Positions 1 through 8,400 of a DNA stretch of 44,900 nucleotides are shown here, one piece after another; within the stretch, counting starts at the first letter, position 1, and each line of letters starts with the position of its first letter. A program made the position numbers and the translations under genes. The notes beneath the pieces were generated by a model, which was not told where the DNA came from, did not search any database, and was given only the letters and a program-made list of their open reading frames with translations. The stretch comes from Balneolaceae bacterium (GTDB lineage Bacteria > Bacteroidota > Rhodothermia > Balneolales > Balneolaceae): assembly GCA_007134085.1 (NCBI GenBank), contig SLLL01000163.1, positions 1 to 44,900 of the forward strand. The letters run 5' to 3'.

Positions 1-135
1 CTTGGCTACACCACCATAGGTCTTCGCCATTACATTGGTAATGGCCGCCGTTAAGGTCGTCTTGCCGTGATCCACGTGGCCAATCGTGCCTACGTTAACA
101 TGTGGCTTGGTACGTTGAAATATCTCTTTTGCCAT
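1..135 (-). CDS. tuf: Elongation factor Tu, N-terminal 45 residues (cut by window edge)
   Basis: The gene starts at ATG 135 and runs off the left edge, so only the N-terminus is visible. It reads [20 protein letters not shown] and continues into [11 protein letters not shown], the P-loop (G1, GHVDHGKT, about residues 19-26) that is nearly invariant in EF-Tu. EF-Tu is the cytoplasmic GTPase that delivers aminoacyl-tRNA to the ribosome. It lies 50 nt downstream of four tRNA genes on the same strand and is probably co-transcribed with them, as tufB is in E. coli. Family and start are clear; the 3' part cannot be judged. Confidence 0.97.
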   Translation of the reverse strand, partial: MAKEIFQRTKPHVNVGTIGHVDHGKTTLTAAITNVMAKTYGGVAK

Positions 136-185
136 GGTTAGAAAAATTATTTACGATTTATATGTTTGCAACAATCAAGCTGAAG

Positions 186-257
<72 letters not shown>

Positions 258-268
258 TGGATTCAGTG

Positions 269-341
269 AGCGGGCGATCGGACTCGAACCGACAACATTC
301 ACCTTGGAAGGGTGACGCTCTACCAATTGAGCTACGCCCGC
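269..341 (-). tRNA. tRNA-Gly(TCC)
   Basis: A 73-nt cloverleaf on the minus strand: acceptor GCGGGCG/CGCCCGC with discriminator T, D stem GCTC/GAGC, anticodon stem TCACC/GGTGA around loop CTTCCAA (anticodon TCC, reads GGA/GGG), and T arm GTCGG-TTCGAGT-CCGAT. CCA is not encoded. It sits 11 nt upstream of the tRNA-Thr(GGT) gene, which suggests one precursor transcript. Confidence 0.96.
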
Positions 342-385
342 CAGTTTCAAAATTTCGGAAAAGCAAAAATCTATTAACCGAAACT

Positions 386-471
386 TGGTGGGGGGAGCAG
401 GATTCGAACCTGCGAAGTCTTACGACAACAGATTTACAGTCTGCCCCAGTTGGCCACTTTGGTATCCCCCC
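386..471 (-). tRNA. tRNA-Tyr(GTA), CCA encoded
   Basis: An 86-nt class II tRNA on the minus strand with a long variable arm. Acceptor GGGGGGA/TCCCCCC is followed by discriminator A and a genomically encoded CCA. The anticodon stem GCAGA/TCTGT encloses CTGTAAA (anticodon GTA), and the T arm is GCAGG-TTCGAAT-CCTGC. It is the only tRNA of the four with an encoded CCA. Its position between Thr(TGT) and Gly(TCC) matches tyrU in the E. coli tufB operon. Confidence 0.95.
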
Positions 472-506
472 CTTCTTCTTTCATTCTAAAAATCTTAGAC
501 TGAAAG

Positions 507-578
507 AGCCAGTGGCCGGATTTGAACCGACGACCGGCGGTTTACAAAACCGCTGCTCTACCCCTGAGCTACACTGGC
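507..578 (-). tRNA. tRNA-Thr(TGT)
   Basis: A 72-nt cloverleaf on the minus strand: acceptor GCCAGTG/CACTGGC with discriminator T, D stem GCTC/GAGC, anticodon stem GCGGT/ACCGC around TTTGTAA (anticodon TGT, reads ACA/ACG), and T loop TTCAAAT. It is the first gene of the tRNA-tuf cluster, so the promoter should lie between about 580 and 660, although no clear consensus box is visible there. Confidence 0.95.
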
Positions 579-662
579 TAAATTCAAAATTTCAATGTGC
601 ATTAATGCATCTTATTTCTCTTCGCGGGCATATTTTCCCCACAAATGAAAGACATGTAAGCT

Positions 663-703
663 AAAAATATATCTGATAGGAATCAACTCTCCGATATATT
701 TTT
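663..703 (-). terminator. Intrinsic terminator after the dedA-like gene
   Basis: A perfect 11-bp inverted repeat, AAAAATATATC (663-673) and GATATATTTTT (693-703), with a 19-nt loop. Read on the minus strand it ends in a run of T immediately downstream of the dedA-like stop codon. It separates the queA-ispD-ispF-dedA unit from the tRNA-tuf cluster. The stem is AT-rich, so its strength is uncertain. Confidence 0.55.
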
Positions 704-704
704 T

Positions 705-1337
705 TTAATCTTCTGTGGCAGGCCTCTTCATCCGCTTATAGAAAATTCGTATCGCTATTAAAACAACGATTAAAGACAAGATTATCCACCCATATACATT
801 CAAATAGTGCCCAATAACCTGCCAGTTTTCGTGCACAAACCACCCCATACCAAGCAGTATTGTGTTCCACAGCAGGGAGCTAATGGAAGAACTGATTATT
901 GTAGTATAAACCCTTGTCTTGGTAATCCCAGCTGTAATTGAAATTACTGAACGGGTACCGGCAAGAAAACGATTGGCGAGTATAACACCCTGGCCATATT
1001 TATCCATCCAGCGCTTCCCTTTATCGAAGTACTTTACGTCGAGGAAGCGCATCAACCAGAATTTTTTTCTTTGGACCTCTATTTTATCGCCAAAATGTGC
1101 GCCAACAGCATACATGCTCATAAAACCGAATACAGAAGCAAGAGTGGTAATTGCGAGCACAGGTGAGAAGCCAATAATCTGCTCAGCAGCAAGATACCCT
1201 CCAAATGCCACCAGAACATCTCCGGGAATAGGCGGCACCACGTTTTCCAGATAGGCTATTAAGCCAAAAATTAAATATATACTCAGCGGAGACAGGGTTT
1301 GTATCCACTCAATCAGATGCTCAGTATAAACCTCCAT
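705..1337 (-). CDS. DedA family inner-membrane protein
   Basis: A 210-residue polytopic membrane protein of the DedA/SNARE-associated (VTT) family, whose members are linked to envelope homeostasis, proton-dependent transport and lipid scrambling. The family signature is clear: ENVVPPIPGD at about 31-40 before a re-entrant hydrophobic stretch, a conserved glycine pair (FGGYLA), and the arginine-containing block ANRFLAGTRS near 121-130 followed by ITAG. Hydrophobic segments lie near 18-36, 52-76, 140-165 and 180-200, with a basic C-terminal tail. Length is normal. It starts only 4 nt after the ispF stop and is probably the last gene of the queA-ispD-ispF operon. The substrate cannot be told from sequence. 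Confidence 0.9.
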   Translation of the reverse strand: MEVYTEHLIEWIQTLSPLSIYLIFGLIAYLENVVPPIPGDVLVAFGGYLAAEQIIGFSPVLAITTLASVFGFMSMYAVGAHFGDKIEVQRKKFWLMRFLDVKYFDKGKRWMDKYGQGVILANRFLAGTRSVISITAGITKTRVYTTIISSSISSLLWNTILLGMGWFVHENWQVIGHYLNVYGWIILSLIVVLIAIRIFYKRMKRPATED

Positions 1338-1341
1338 TACG

Positions 1342-1821
1342 CTATTTTGCCTCTAAAAGTACTATTGCTTGTGCTGCTATTCCTTCCTCACGGCCAATGA
1401 AACCCATTTTTTCTCCTGTGGTAGCCTTTACGGATATTGCCTCAATTCCGGTACCTAACGCAGAGGCAATACATTCTCTTATCTGCAAAATATATGGTTT
1501 AATTTTTGGCTTCTCTGCAATTATGGTAGCATCAGTATTCACCAACTGATATCCTTTTTCCAGAACCAGATCATAACTTCTCTTTAATAGTTCGATACTG
1601 TCTGCTCCTTTATATTTAGGATCAGTGTCCGGAAAGTGGATGCCAATATCACCAAGGCCTAAAGCACCGAGAAGAGCATCAGTGATTGCATGAAGAAGCA
1701 CATCGGCATCTGAATGCCCCATCAGCCCTTTTGTATGAGGAATTATAATACCGCCAAGAATAAGATCTCTCCCTTCCGCTAACTGATGAATATCATATCC
1801 CTGGCCAATTCGGAAACTCAT
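1342..1821 (-). CDS. ispF: 2-C-methyl-D-erythritol 2,4-cyclodiphosphate synthase
   Basis: A 159-residue IspF, the MEP-pathway enzyme that cyclises CDP-ME 2-phosphate to MEcPP with release of CMP. The zinc-binding DIH motif lies at about 10-12 (GQGYDIHQL), and [18 protein letters not shown] follows near 40, then the GDIGIHFPD block and the C-terminal [17 protein letters not shown] chose ATG at 1821 because it overlaps the ispD stop as TGATG; a TTG one codon upstream is possible but less likely. IspD and IspF act two steps apart in the same pathway, and the overlap suggests translational coupling. Confidence 0.97.
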   Translation of the reverse strand: MSFRIGQGYDIHQLAEGRDLILGGIIIPHTKGLMGHSDADVLLHAITDALLGALGLGDIGIHFPDTDPKYKGADSIELLKRSYDLVLEKGYQLVNTDATIIAEKPKIKPYILQIRECIASALGTGIEAISVKATTGEKMGFIGREEGIAAQAIVLLEAK

Positions 1822-2516
1822 CAATTCTTAACGTTTATGAGATAATCTGCAATCTGAAGATCAACGGGAAAGGTAATTTTAAAATTCTTACTTGACCCTT
1901 CAACCAGAACTACTTTTCCGCCAATGGCCTCGATTAGTGATGAGTCATCAGATCCCAGAAATTTATTGGTTTCGGCATAATCGTATGCTTCCCTGAAAAG
2001 AGCTGCCCAAAAAATTTGTGGTGTCTGTGCTTGCCATAGCGTATTTCTGTCTGGCGTTTTGATAATTTCGCCATCAGCTCCTGATACTTTGATTGTATCT
2101 TTTGCCGGTATCGCGAGTACAGCCCCACCCCATCGAACAGCTTCAGAGATACACTTTTCAATATCCTCTTTGTTCACAAATGGGCGAACAGCATCATGCA
2201 CCGCAATTAATCCGGTTTTGCCGGATATTTTTTTTAGCGCATTTCGGATGGAATCCTGCCGCTCGTCACCACCCAGCACTGCATCGGTTGTAATATTTGG
2301 AAAAAGCTTATCCAAAAGCTTTTCAGTCTCTTCAAGATATGTGTCAGATGTAGAGACAATCACTTCGCCCAAACCTGAAACACCCTGAAACCTTAATAGG
2401 GTGTATTCCAGAATGGATTTACCGGCAATTTTCAGGTAAGGTTTAGGGACCTCATTACCCATGCGGTTGCCTTTACCAGCTGCCGGTATTATTAGGGCGA
2501 GTTGCTGTTTTTTCAC
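1821..2516 (-). CDS. ispD: 2-C-methyl-D-erythritol 4-phosphate cytidylyltransferase
   Basis: A 231-residue IspD, which transfers CMP from CTP to MEP in isoprenoid precursor synthesis. The N-terminal nucleotide-binding motif [12 protein letters not shown] and the following [10 protein letters not shown] are diagnostic, as are [13 protein letters not shown], the AVHDAVRPF block and KDTIK. It starts with GTG at 2516, 4 nt after the queA stop, and no better ATG is present. The stop overlaps the ispF ATG. Length is typical for the family. Confidence 0.97.
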   Translation of the reverse strand: MKKQQLALIIPAAGKGNRMGNEVPKPYLKIAGKSILEYTLLRFQGVSGLGEVIVSTSDTYLEETEKLLDKLFPNITTDAVLGGDERQDSIRNALKKISGKTGLIAVHDAVRPFVNKEDIEKCISEAVRWGGAVLAIPAKDTIKVSGADGEIIKTPDRNTLWQAQTPQIFWAALFREAYDYAETNKFLGSDDSSLIEAIGGKVVLVEGSSKNFKITFPVDLQIADYLINVKN

Positions 2517-2520
2517 GTGA

Positions 2521-3567
2521 TCAGATTATAAGCATCGCATCTCCAAAGGAGAAGAATCTGTAATCTTCCTTAACTGCTTCTTTGTACGCTTCTTTGATGA
2601 ATTCAAATCCACCAAATGCAGCTGCAAGCATTAAAAGAGTAGATTCAGGGCGATGGAAGTTGGTGATAATTGCTTCTGTGATTTTAAACGGATAATCGGG
2701 ATAGATAAATTTATCTGTCCAGCCTGTTCCGGCTTTCGACATACCACTTGCCATTACACTAGTCTCAATTACGCGAACCGCTGAAGTACCACACGCAACT
2801 ACTTTATTTTTTTTGCTCTTCAGGGCAACATTAATTCTATCGCTTGATTCAGCAGAGATAAAATAATTTTCTGAATCCATACGATGCTTGGTTAAATCTT
2901 CTACCTCAACAGGACGAAACGTACCCCAGCCGATGTGCAGAGTTACAGGCACAAAGTCTACACCTTTCTTTTTGAGTTTCTCTACAAGCTCAGGTGTAAA
3001 GTGCATGCCAGCAGTAGGCGCCGCTACGGCTCCTCTTTCTTTCGCGAAAATAGTTTGGTAACGGTCTTTATCGCTCTCTTTTGGCTCTCGCTCGATATAT
3101 GGGGGCATCGGCATATCTCCAATTTTATCTAACCGGGAGTAGAGATCTTCATTCGGCCCGTCAAAAAGAAAGCGGATCGTTCGCCCGCGGGATGTTGTGT
3201 TATCAACAACTTCTGCCATAAGGTCTTCACCAAAATAGAGTTTATTCCCGATTCTTATCTTTCTGGCTGGCTCAACAAGTACATCCCATAGCATATTTTC
3301 GGGCTGAAGCTCTCTCAGTAAAAAAACCTCAATATCTGCTTCTGTTTTCTCTTTCTTGCCCTTCAACTTTGCCGGAAATACTTTTGTGTTATTGTAAACA
3401 ACCACATCACCTTCGTTCAGATATCTGTGAATATCAGCAAATGTTTCGTGGGTGATTGATTTCTCTTCTCTGTTGACAACCATCAGTTTAGCAGCATCTC
3501 TTGGTTCAACAGGTTCGTCGGGAACATTAAAATGTTCGATTTCAAATTTGAAATCGGTAAGTTTCAT
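2521..3567 (-). CDS. queA: S-adenosylmethionine:tRNA ribosyltransferase-isomerase
   Basis: A 348-residue QueA, which transfers and isomerises the ribosyl moiety of SAM onto preQ1-tRNA to make epoxyqueuosine. The N-terminus MKLTDFKFE matches the family start, so ATG 3567 is preferred over a TTG two codons upstream. Other family blocks are PRDAAKLMV, NNTKVFPAKLKG, the TAGMHFTPEL block, LHIGWGTFRPV and ITNFHRPESTLLML near the C-terminus. It is the first gene of the minus-strand unit with ispD, ispF and dedA. The grouping is probably one of convenience, since queuosine and isoprenoid synthesis share no intermediates. Confidence 0.97.
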   Translation of the reverse strand: MKLTDFKFEIEHFNVPDEPVEPRDAAKLMVVNREEKSITHETFADIHRYLNEGDVVVYNNTKVFPAKLKGKKEKTEADIEVFLLRELQPENMLWDVLVEPARKIRIGNKLYFGEDLMAEVVDNTTSRGRTIRFLFDGPNEDLYSRLDKIGDMPMPPYIEREPKESDKDRYQTIFAKERGAVAAPTAGMHFTPELVEKLKKKGVDFVPVTLHIGWGTFRPVEVEDLTKHRMDSENYFISAESSDRINVALKSKKNKVVACGTSAVRVIETSVMASGMSKAGTGWTDKFIYPDYPFKITEAIITNFHRPESTLLMLAAAFGGFEFIKEAYKEAVKEDYRFFSFGDAMLII

Positions 3568-3999
3568 TTTCAAAACGAGCGGTGATTTATAGATTTAAAT
3601 TTCGACATTTTTAGAGCCTAAAAAGATACGGTAAAATAGGCTCTTTTACAACATACAGTCTTTATTCTCGAACCATTTCTTGCCATTTACAGATCCACTT
3701 GATCATAAAACTTCTGCAAAAATAGTTTTCATTCATCGCAGCCTTCCACACAAGTCAGTAGCCTTGTAATGGTTTGAGATGCTTTCCAGTTAACCGCACT
3801 ACAACGGATAAAGGTTTAATTATTTTTTGAATTAACCACTATGATCAATACTACCATTCATGATAGCTTCGTTTAATTTATAAGCCTCACAAAAATCATT
3901 TTGATGAATGAAGACGCACTCGATTAATGTTTACTAACTGGCAGTAATTCTTTATTATAGATATTGATTATTAAGTACTGTTATCAAAGTTATACTCCT
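3568..3999. other. Divergent intergenic region, no gene
   Basis: A 432-nt AT-rich region between divergent queA and the secreted-protein gene at 4000. It should hold promoters in both directions. I see one good hairpin (3613-3644) and a weaker inverted pair (GGTTTAATT at 3813-3821 and AATTAACC at 3830-3837). No coding frame or RNA gene is recognisable. Confidence 0.5.
3613..3644. promoter_or_regulatory. Inverted repeat in the queA leader
   Basis: A perfect 8-bp inverted repeat, AGAGCCTA (3613-3620) and TAGGCTCT (3637-3644), with a 16-nt AT-rich loop. It lies about 45 nt upstream of the queA start and is followed on the plus strand by TTTTA. It could be a leader hairpin for queA, an operator, or a weak plus-strand terminator. 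It does not match a preQ1 riboswitch that I can recognise. Confidence 0.3.
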
Positions 4000-4494
4000 A
4001 TGAAAATACTTACTCTTTTATCTGCTCTTTTTCTATCAACAGTCATGATTGCTGATGCACAACTGAGGCAGGATCTGATTTACAACCCCGAAGAGTACAG
4101 CGCTTCAGCATCTTACACACCTTCTAATGCTCCCGGCAGCTGGATGAACCTGCTGAATATGACAATGAGCCACTCCTACTCCATGAACTTTTCGAACTTT
4201 GGCGGGCAAATGCAAAATCTAAACGCCTACACAAATCATATGTTTTTTGATATTAGCGACAGGCTAAATGCTCAGGTTGATATTTCGTTGCTTCACTCTC
4301 CTTTTGGCAACAGTTTTATGAATAATAACAGCAGCCTTGGTGCACAGATTATTGTTGACCAAGCCAGGCTCGACTATCGGCTTTCATCGAACGCTGTAAT
4401 TTCTGTACAATTCTCGCAACGCCCGTACCACTACGGCTTTGGCCCGTATGGCGGCCACAATTCACCATTTAACCGTATGGCACCGCGGTACTAA
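4000..4494 (+). CDS. Small secreted protein, unknown function
   Basis: A 164-residue protein I do not recognise. The ATG at 4000 gives a clean signal peptide (MKILTLLSALFLSTVMIADA, cleavage about residue 20); an upstream TTG at 3964 would spoil it. The mature part is rich in Ser, Asn, Met and aromatic residues. It has alternating-hydrophobicity segments (ISDRLNAQVDISLL, LDYRLSSNAVISVQFSQ) suggestive of a few beta strands, and a Gly/His/Tyr-rich tail (YHYGFGPYGGH). It is probably periplasmic or outer-membrane associated. It is followed after 8 nt by the LytR_C gene and then rsfS, so the three are likely co-transcribed. Confidence 0.75.
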   Translation: MKILTLLSALFLSTVMIADAQLRQDLIYNPEEYSASASYTPSNAPGSWMNLLNMTMSHSYSMNFSNFGGQMQNLNAYTNHMFFDISDRLNAQVDISLLHSPFGNSFMNNNSSLGAQIIVDQARLDYRLSSNAVISVQFSQRPYHYGFGPYGGHNSPFNRMAPRY

Positions 4495-4502
4495 TCTTTT
4501 GA

Positions 4503-4958
4503 ATGGCTAATCAAGAAGAAGACGAATTTTCTAACCATCTTTTTTTAAACTCTGCCATTGGCTTTCTCGGGGTTTTGTTCATAATTCTGATTATAGCTCT
4601 CGGGTCCAGAATGCTTTACCCCAGAATTATCACCGAGCGTGTATCTATTGACCCTGCTCTTGTAAGCAATGTGATTCAACTCGAAGTTCTGAATGGTTGT
4701 GGAGTACCCGGTATTGCCACAAGATTTACAGATTCCCTAAGGGGGTATGGATTTGATGTAGTAGAAACGGGAAATTTTGACCATTTTAATGTTGAAAAGA
4801 GCTTTGTGATATCCCGAGGTGGGCAAATGGAAAATGCACTTCGTGTAGCGAAAGCCATCGGAATACCGGAACAGAATGTTATCAGAGAGGCATCGCCTGA
4901 TTTTTTTCTTGATGTAACACTAATTATTGGTTCCGATTTCGAATCACTTAACCTATAA
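4503..4958 (+). CDS. LytR_C domain membrane protein
   Basis: A 151-residue protein with a short cytoplasmic N-terminus, one transmembrane helix (about 17-37, IGFLGVLFIILIIALG) and an extracytoplasmic LytR_C domain. The family start (QLEVLNGCGVPGIATRF, about 59-75) and later GFDVVETGNFDHF are clear. LytR_C is found alone or at the end of LytR-CpsA-Psr phosphotransferases and its exact role is unknown; a cell-envelope or glycan role is the usual guess. It sits 8 nt before rsfS. A LytR/rsfS neighbourhood also occurs in distant phyla, which supports the assignment. Confidence 0.85.
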   Translation: MANQEEDEFSNHLFLNSAIGFLGVLFIILIIALGSRMLYPRIITERVSIDPALVSNVIQLEVLNGCGVPGIATRFTDSLRGYGFDVVETGNFDHFNVEKSFVISRGGQMENALRVAKAIGIPEQNVIREASPDFFLDVTLIIGSDFESLNL

Positions 4959-4966
4959 AATAAACT

Positions 4967-5365
4967 ATGCCTATGACTGACTCTCAATTTCAGACTGATT
5001 CACCCTATAAAACTGCCGATTCACAAGCATTGCTCAATGCAATTTTTGAAGGGCTTCACGAAAAGAAAGCAAAAGATGTAAAATTGCTTGATGTACGTAA
5101 ACTCACTACCCTAACCGATTACTTTGTAATTTGCCATGGTACCTCAGAAACTCAAATAAGGGCGCTGGCAAACAGTACACTCGAAAAGGTAAAAGAGTCA
5201 GTGGGTGAACAGGTATGGAAACAAGAGGGCATGGATGCCAGAAGATGGATTATTCTGGATTACGTTAATATTGTTGTACACATTTTCAGTGAAGAAAAGC
5301 GAGACTACTACGGCATTGAAAGAATGTGGAATGATGCCATTATCACCGATATAGAAGATGAGTAG
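4967..5365 (+). CDS. rsfS: Ribosomal silencing factor RsfS
   Basis: A 132-residue RsfS/Iojap protein. It binds L14 on the 50S subunit and blocks joining with 30S, lowering translation under starvation. The conserved core is present: AIFEGLHEKKAKDVKLLDV, the TDYFVICHGTSETQIRALA motif (about 50-68), KQEGMDARRWIILDY and VVHIFSEEKRDYYGIERMW. The N-terminus is about 20 residues longer than the shortest family members. Start is ATG 4967; a second ATG two codons later is possible. It is the third gene of a tight plus-strand cluster. Confidence 0.96.
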   Translation: MPMTDSQFQTDSPYKTADSQALLNAIFEGLHEKKAKDVKLLDVRKLTTLTDYFVICHGTSETQIRALANSTLEKVKESVGEQVWKQEGMDARRWIILDYVNIVVHIFSEEKRDYYGIERMWNDAIITDIEDE

Positions 5366-5446
5366 GCATCGGAGCAAGTAATCCGGAACAAGATTTACGG
5401 ATTATACTTTCAGAGTATTCAGAAGGCCTAAAATCCGGAATTTACG

Positions 5447-8400
5447 TTGAGTACTATCCATAAATATTCCCTCAAAATAATTGCTTCGCTGGTTTTACTA
5501 CTCGCAGCAGGTACTTTTTTTGTTGAATATTTATCTCAGAAATCTGCAACCCCACCTGAAAATTTTGACAATGCCATTCACAGCAGCCTTGATGATGCTG
5601 TAGCTCTCTTCGGCCAGATAAACAAAGAACTCGAGCAAACATCTTCTGATATACAGCAGGTTATTGAACGAGCTGTTCAAACGGAACAAAATAAGTTAGC
5701 CATATACAACCGCATCTCGGGCAGTAACCTTTGGGGATTAAATATAACCCGTAATGGTGAACGATGGCTTTGGAGTGGATTTGATTTGCAGAGAAATCAA
5801 ATTCCTGAGCAGCAAGCTGATGGAGTTTCAGTTTCCATCATCAACCTCAATAATGTTACTATTCTCCTGCACCAAAAAACATTTCGTTCAGGCACTGACA
5901 TCTACACCATAAATTCTGCTAAACGGTTGAGCCAGAGTACGGATTTACCATTTATTCAAAATGTAGAATATGAGTTAACTGATGAGCCGCAGCTGAGGGG
6001 TAATTTTCCAGTTGTCTTTAATTTCTGGGCTCCGGTACCGGAAAATGCAATTTACAGAAATCTGGCGATTGCAGGTAACGACTCAGCGGGCACTGTTTAT
6101 ACTACTCTTGCAAACGCCGATTTATACACTTCCGGCCAAACTACAGAATTATCTTTATGGCGGCTTTTTTTACAATTATCCCTATTAATTGGCGTATTCA
6201 TGTTTATGATGATATGGGCCATGAAAAAGGGGGGCGTAAAAAATCATCTGATTAACTTTACGCTTATTATCCTGGCATGGCCGGCTATTTTTATGTCCGG
6301 CATTATTGATATTTGGGTGCAATTTATTCTCATTAGTGCCCCTAATGCTTCTGAAGATCTGGTTGGGCAGCTTGCAAATTATGCAGCTAATGCTTTCTAC
6401 TTATTCCTGTTATTTATTAGCATAAACCATCTGCTTAGTTCATCTCAAAAGCCACATAGAAACGATCGGCATTTGCGTACGTTTGCATTTGCAATTCTTT
6501 TTGGAGCGATAAATGTTTTGCTTCTTCTGTTTTTTATCATCTCATCTAAGTATTTACTGGTTGATACCAACCTTTCCCTGTTAGATCTTGAGCTGGCACC
6601 CGACATCGAATCTTTTATTTTCTATTTACTGTCAGGAGTATTTCTGGCGTCAGTTTCAGGCATAATCATCTCTGTAGGGTACTATTTAAATAAGAGCGAA
6701 GAGGACAAACCCGGCTTCATTGCAATTATCTCCATTTTCAGTTTTATACTCATCTATTTCATTGCAGATCTTCTTTTGCCCAATCAGAATCTATATATAG
6801 GATGGATTTTTGCCCTTAGTTCAATCCTTTTTTTGCTGCATCTTTTTGTAATTCACTACCTGCATAAACATCCCGATAGCCTCAGGGATATGTCAGGTTT
6901 TAGAAAGCTGATCTTCTCGGTTCTGGTAATCACCACATCTGTTTATTTCATCATTTGGAATTGTACGCTTGAACGAACTGATCGAGAACTTTTGACACAT
7001 ATTTCTGAATTTACAGGTGAAGAGACACAAAATACCGGTGAAATTCTTTTTGAACTACTATCTGAAATTGAAAGTGACCTCCTCCTGCTCACAACAAGCA
7101 ATGTTGAAAATCAACGGCAATTGGTAACGAGCCTCTTTCAGCGAGCTGTTCAAAATAATATAAAGAGCGAATGGAGGAACCACTCCTTTCATATCAGGCT
7201 ATTTCTTCCTGACAATACAGAGATAGCAACCTATTCCACCACACTTGAAACTCCTGCATGGGCAGAAAACATCTATAATGTGGATACCATGTTGCGGTCG
7301 TACCGTGGAGAACGCCTTCGCCAGCAAACAAATCAGCCTGTTATCTGGGGCAGGCCAACTATAAGCGGCCGTTACACTGCTTTAGATCGTGGATGGATAC
7401 CAATTTACGATTACGGCACAGGCTCCATTATTCTCTGGGTTGCCGGAGATGTGTTTAAAGAGAGGCTCGATTACAATAAACCGATGCGTGCTGTGTTATC
7501 TGCCGCCACCAGCCGTGACTGGAGCCAGAGTATTTATATTGCTGAATTTATGGGCGAACGCCTCACGCGAAGCAGCGTACAGGGCATTTACCGAGACCAG
7601 CCTCAATATAACCGCCTGCCGGCTCGGGAACTTCAACTTGCTCAGCAAGATTCCATCAATTTCTTCAATAACATAACTTCTGACGGCAATTTCAGAGAAG
7701 TTCTGGTACGTAAAGAAAACTGGCATATCATTAAAGCAAGCACTCCTGTTCAGGGATTTAACCATCACCTGTTTTCATACTTCAGGCTACAAATTATTCT
7801 TGTATTTTTTGGTTTGTTCTGCTTCTCGTTGCTTGCAACTGCCGGTTTTAAAAGCTTTAGCCTATTCGGACAAAATCGCAGATTCCGCGACCGCTTAATA
7901 GACGGCCTTACACTTGCTACCATTCTGCTGCTTACTGTTTTGATATTTGCCACACAATATGCCGTAGGCGCACAAAACGAAAGAAATGTTGAAAGAGAGC
8001 TGGTAAATACCCTTACCGGGGTTGCCGAATCACTCCAAGAGCGAAATGTTTTCGCCGAAAATGTGCAAATAGCTGAACTGCTCTCAGAAATCACCACACC
8101 GCTCAGTGTTGACCTTATTCTATATCGCGGGCATCGCGTTGAGGTATCCACTACCCCTCAAATTTTTCAGCAATTTTTAATGCCCTCTTCACTGCCCTTC
8201 CCTGTTTACGATTTTCTTTTTAACCGTGAAAGAATTCATTACGTATCCACATCATCCATCGGCACAAACGAACTTTTAATTGGGTACAGATATATTTCGG
8301 GTTCTGATGGGCGCCCAATCGGTGCCGTAGCTATACCCACATTTATACAGTCTCCCATTTATTACGAGCAGCTTCTTGAAACTACCAGTTACCTCTTTGT

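Noticed and set aside
3613-3644. preQ1 riboswitch in front of queA
   Set aside because: There is a hairpin, but I see neither the preQ1-I nor preQ1-II conserved core; it is recorded only as an inverted repeat.
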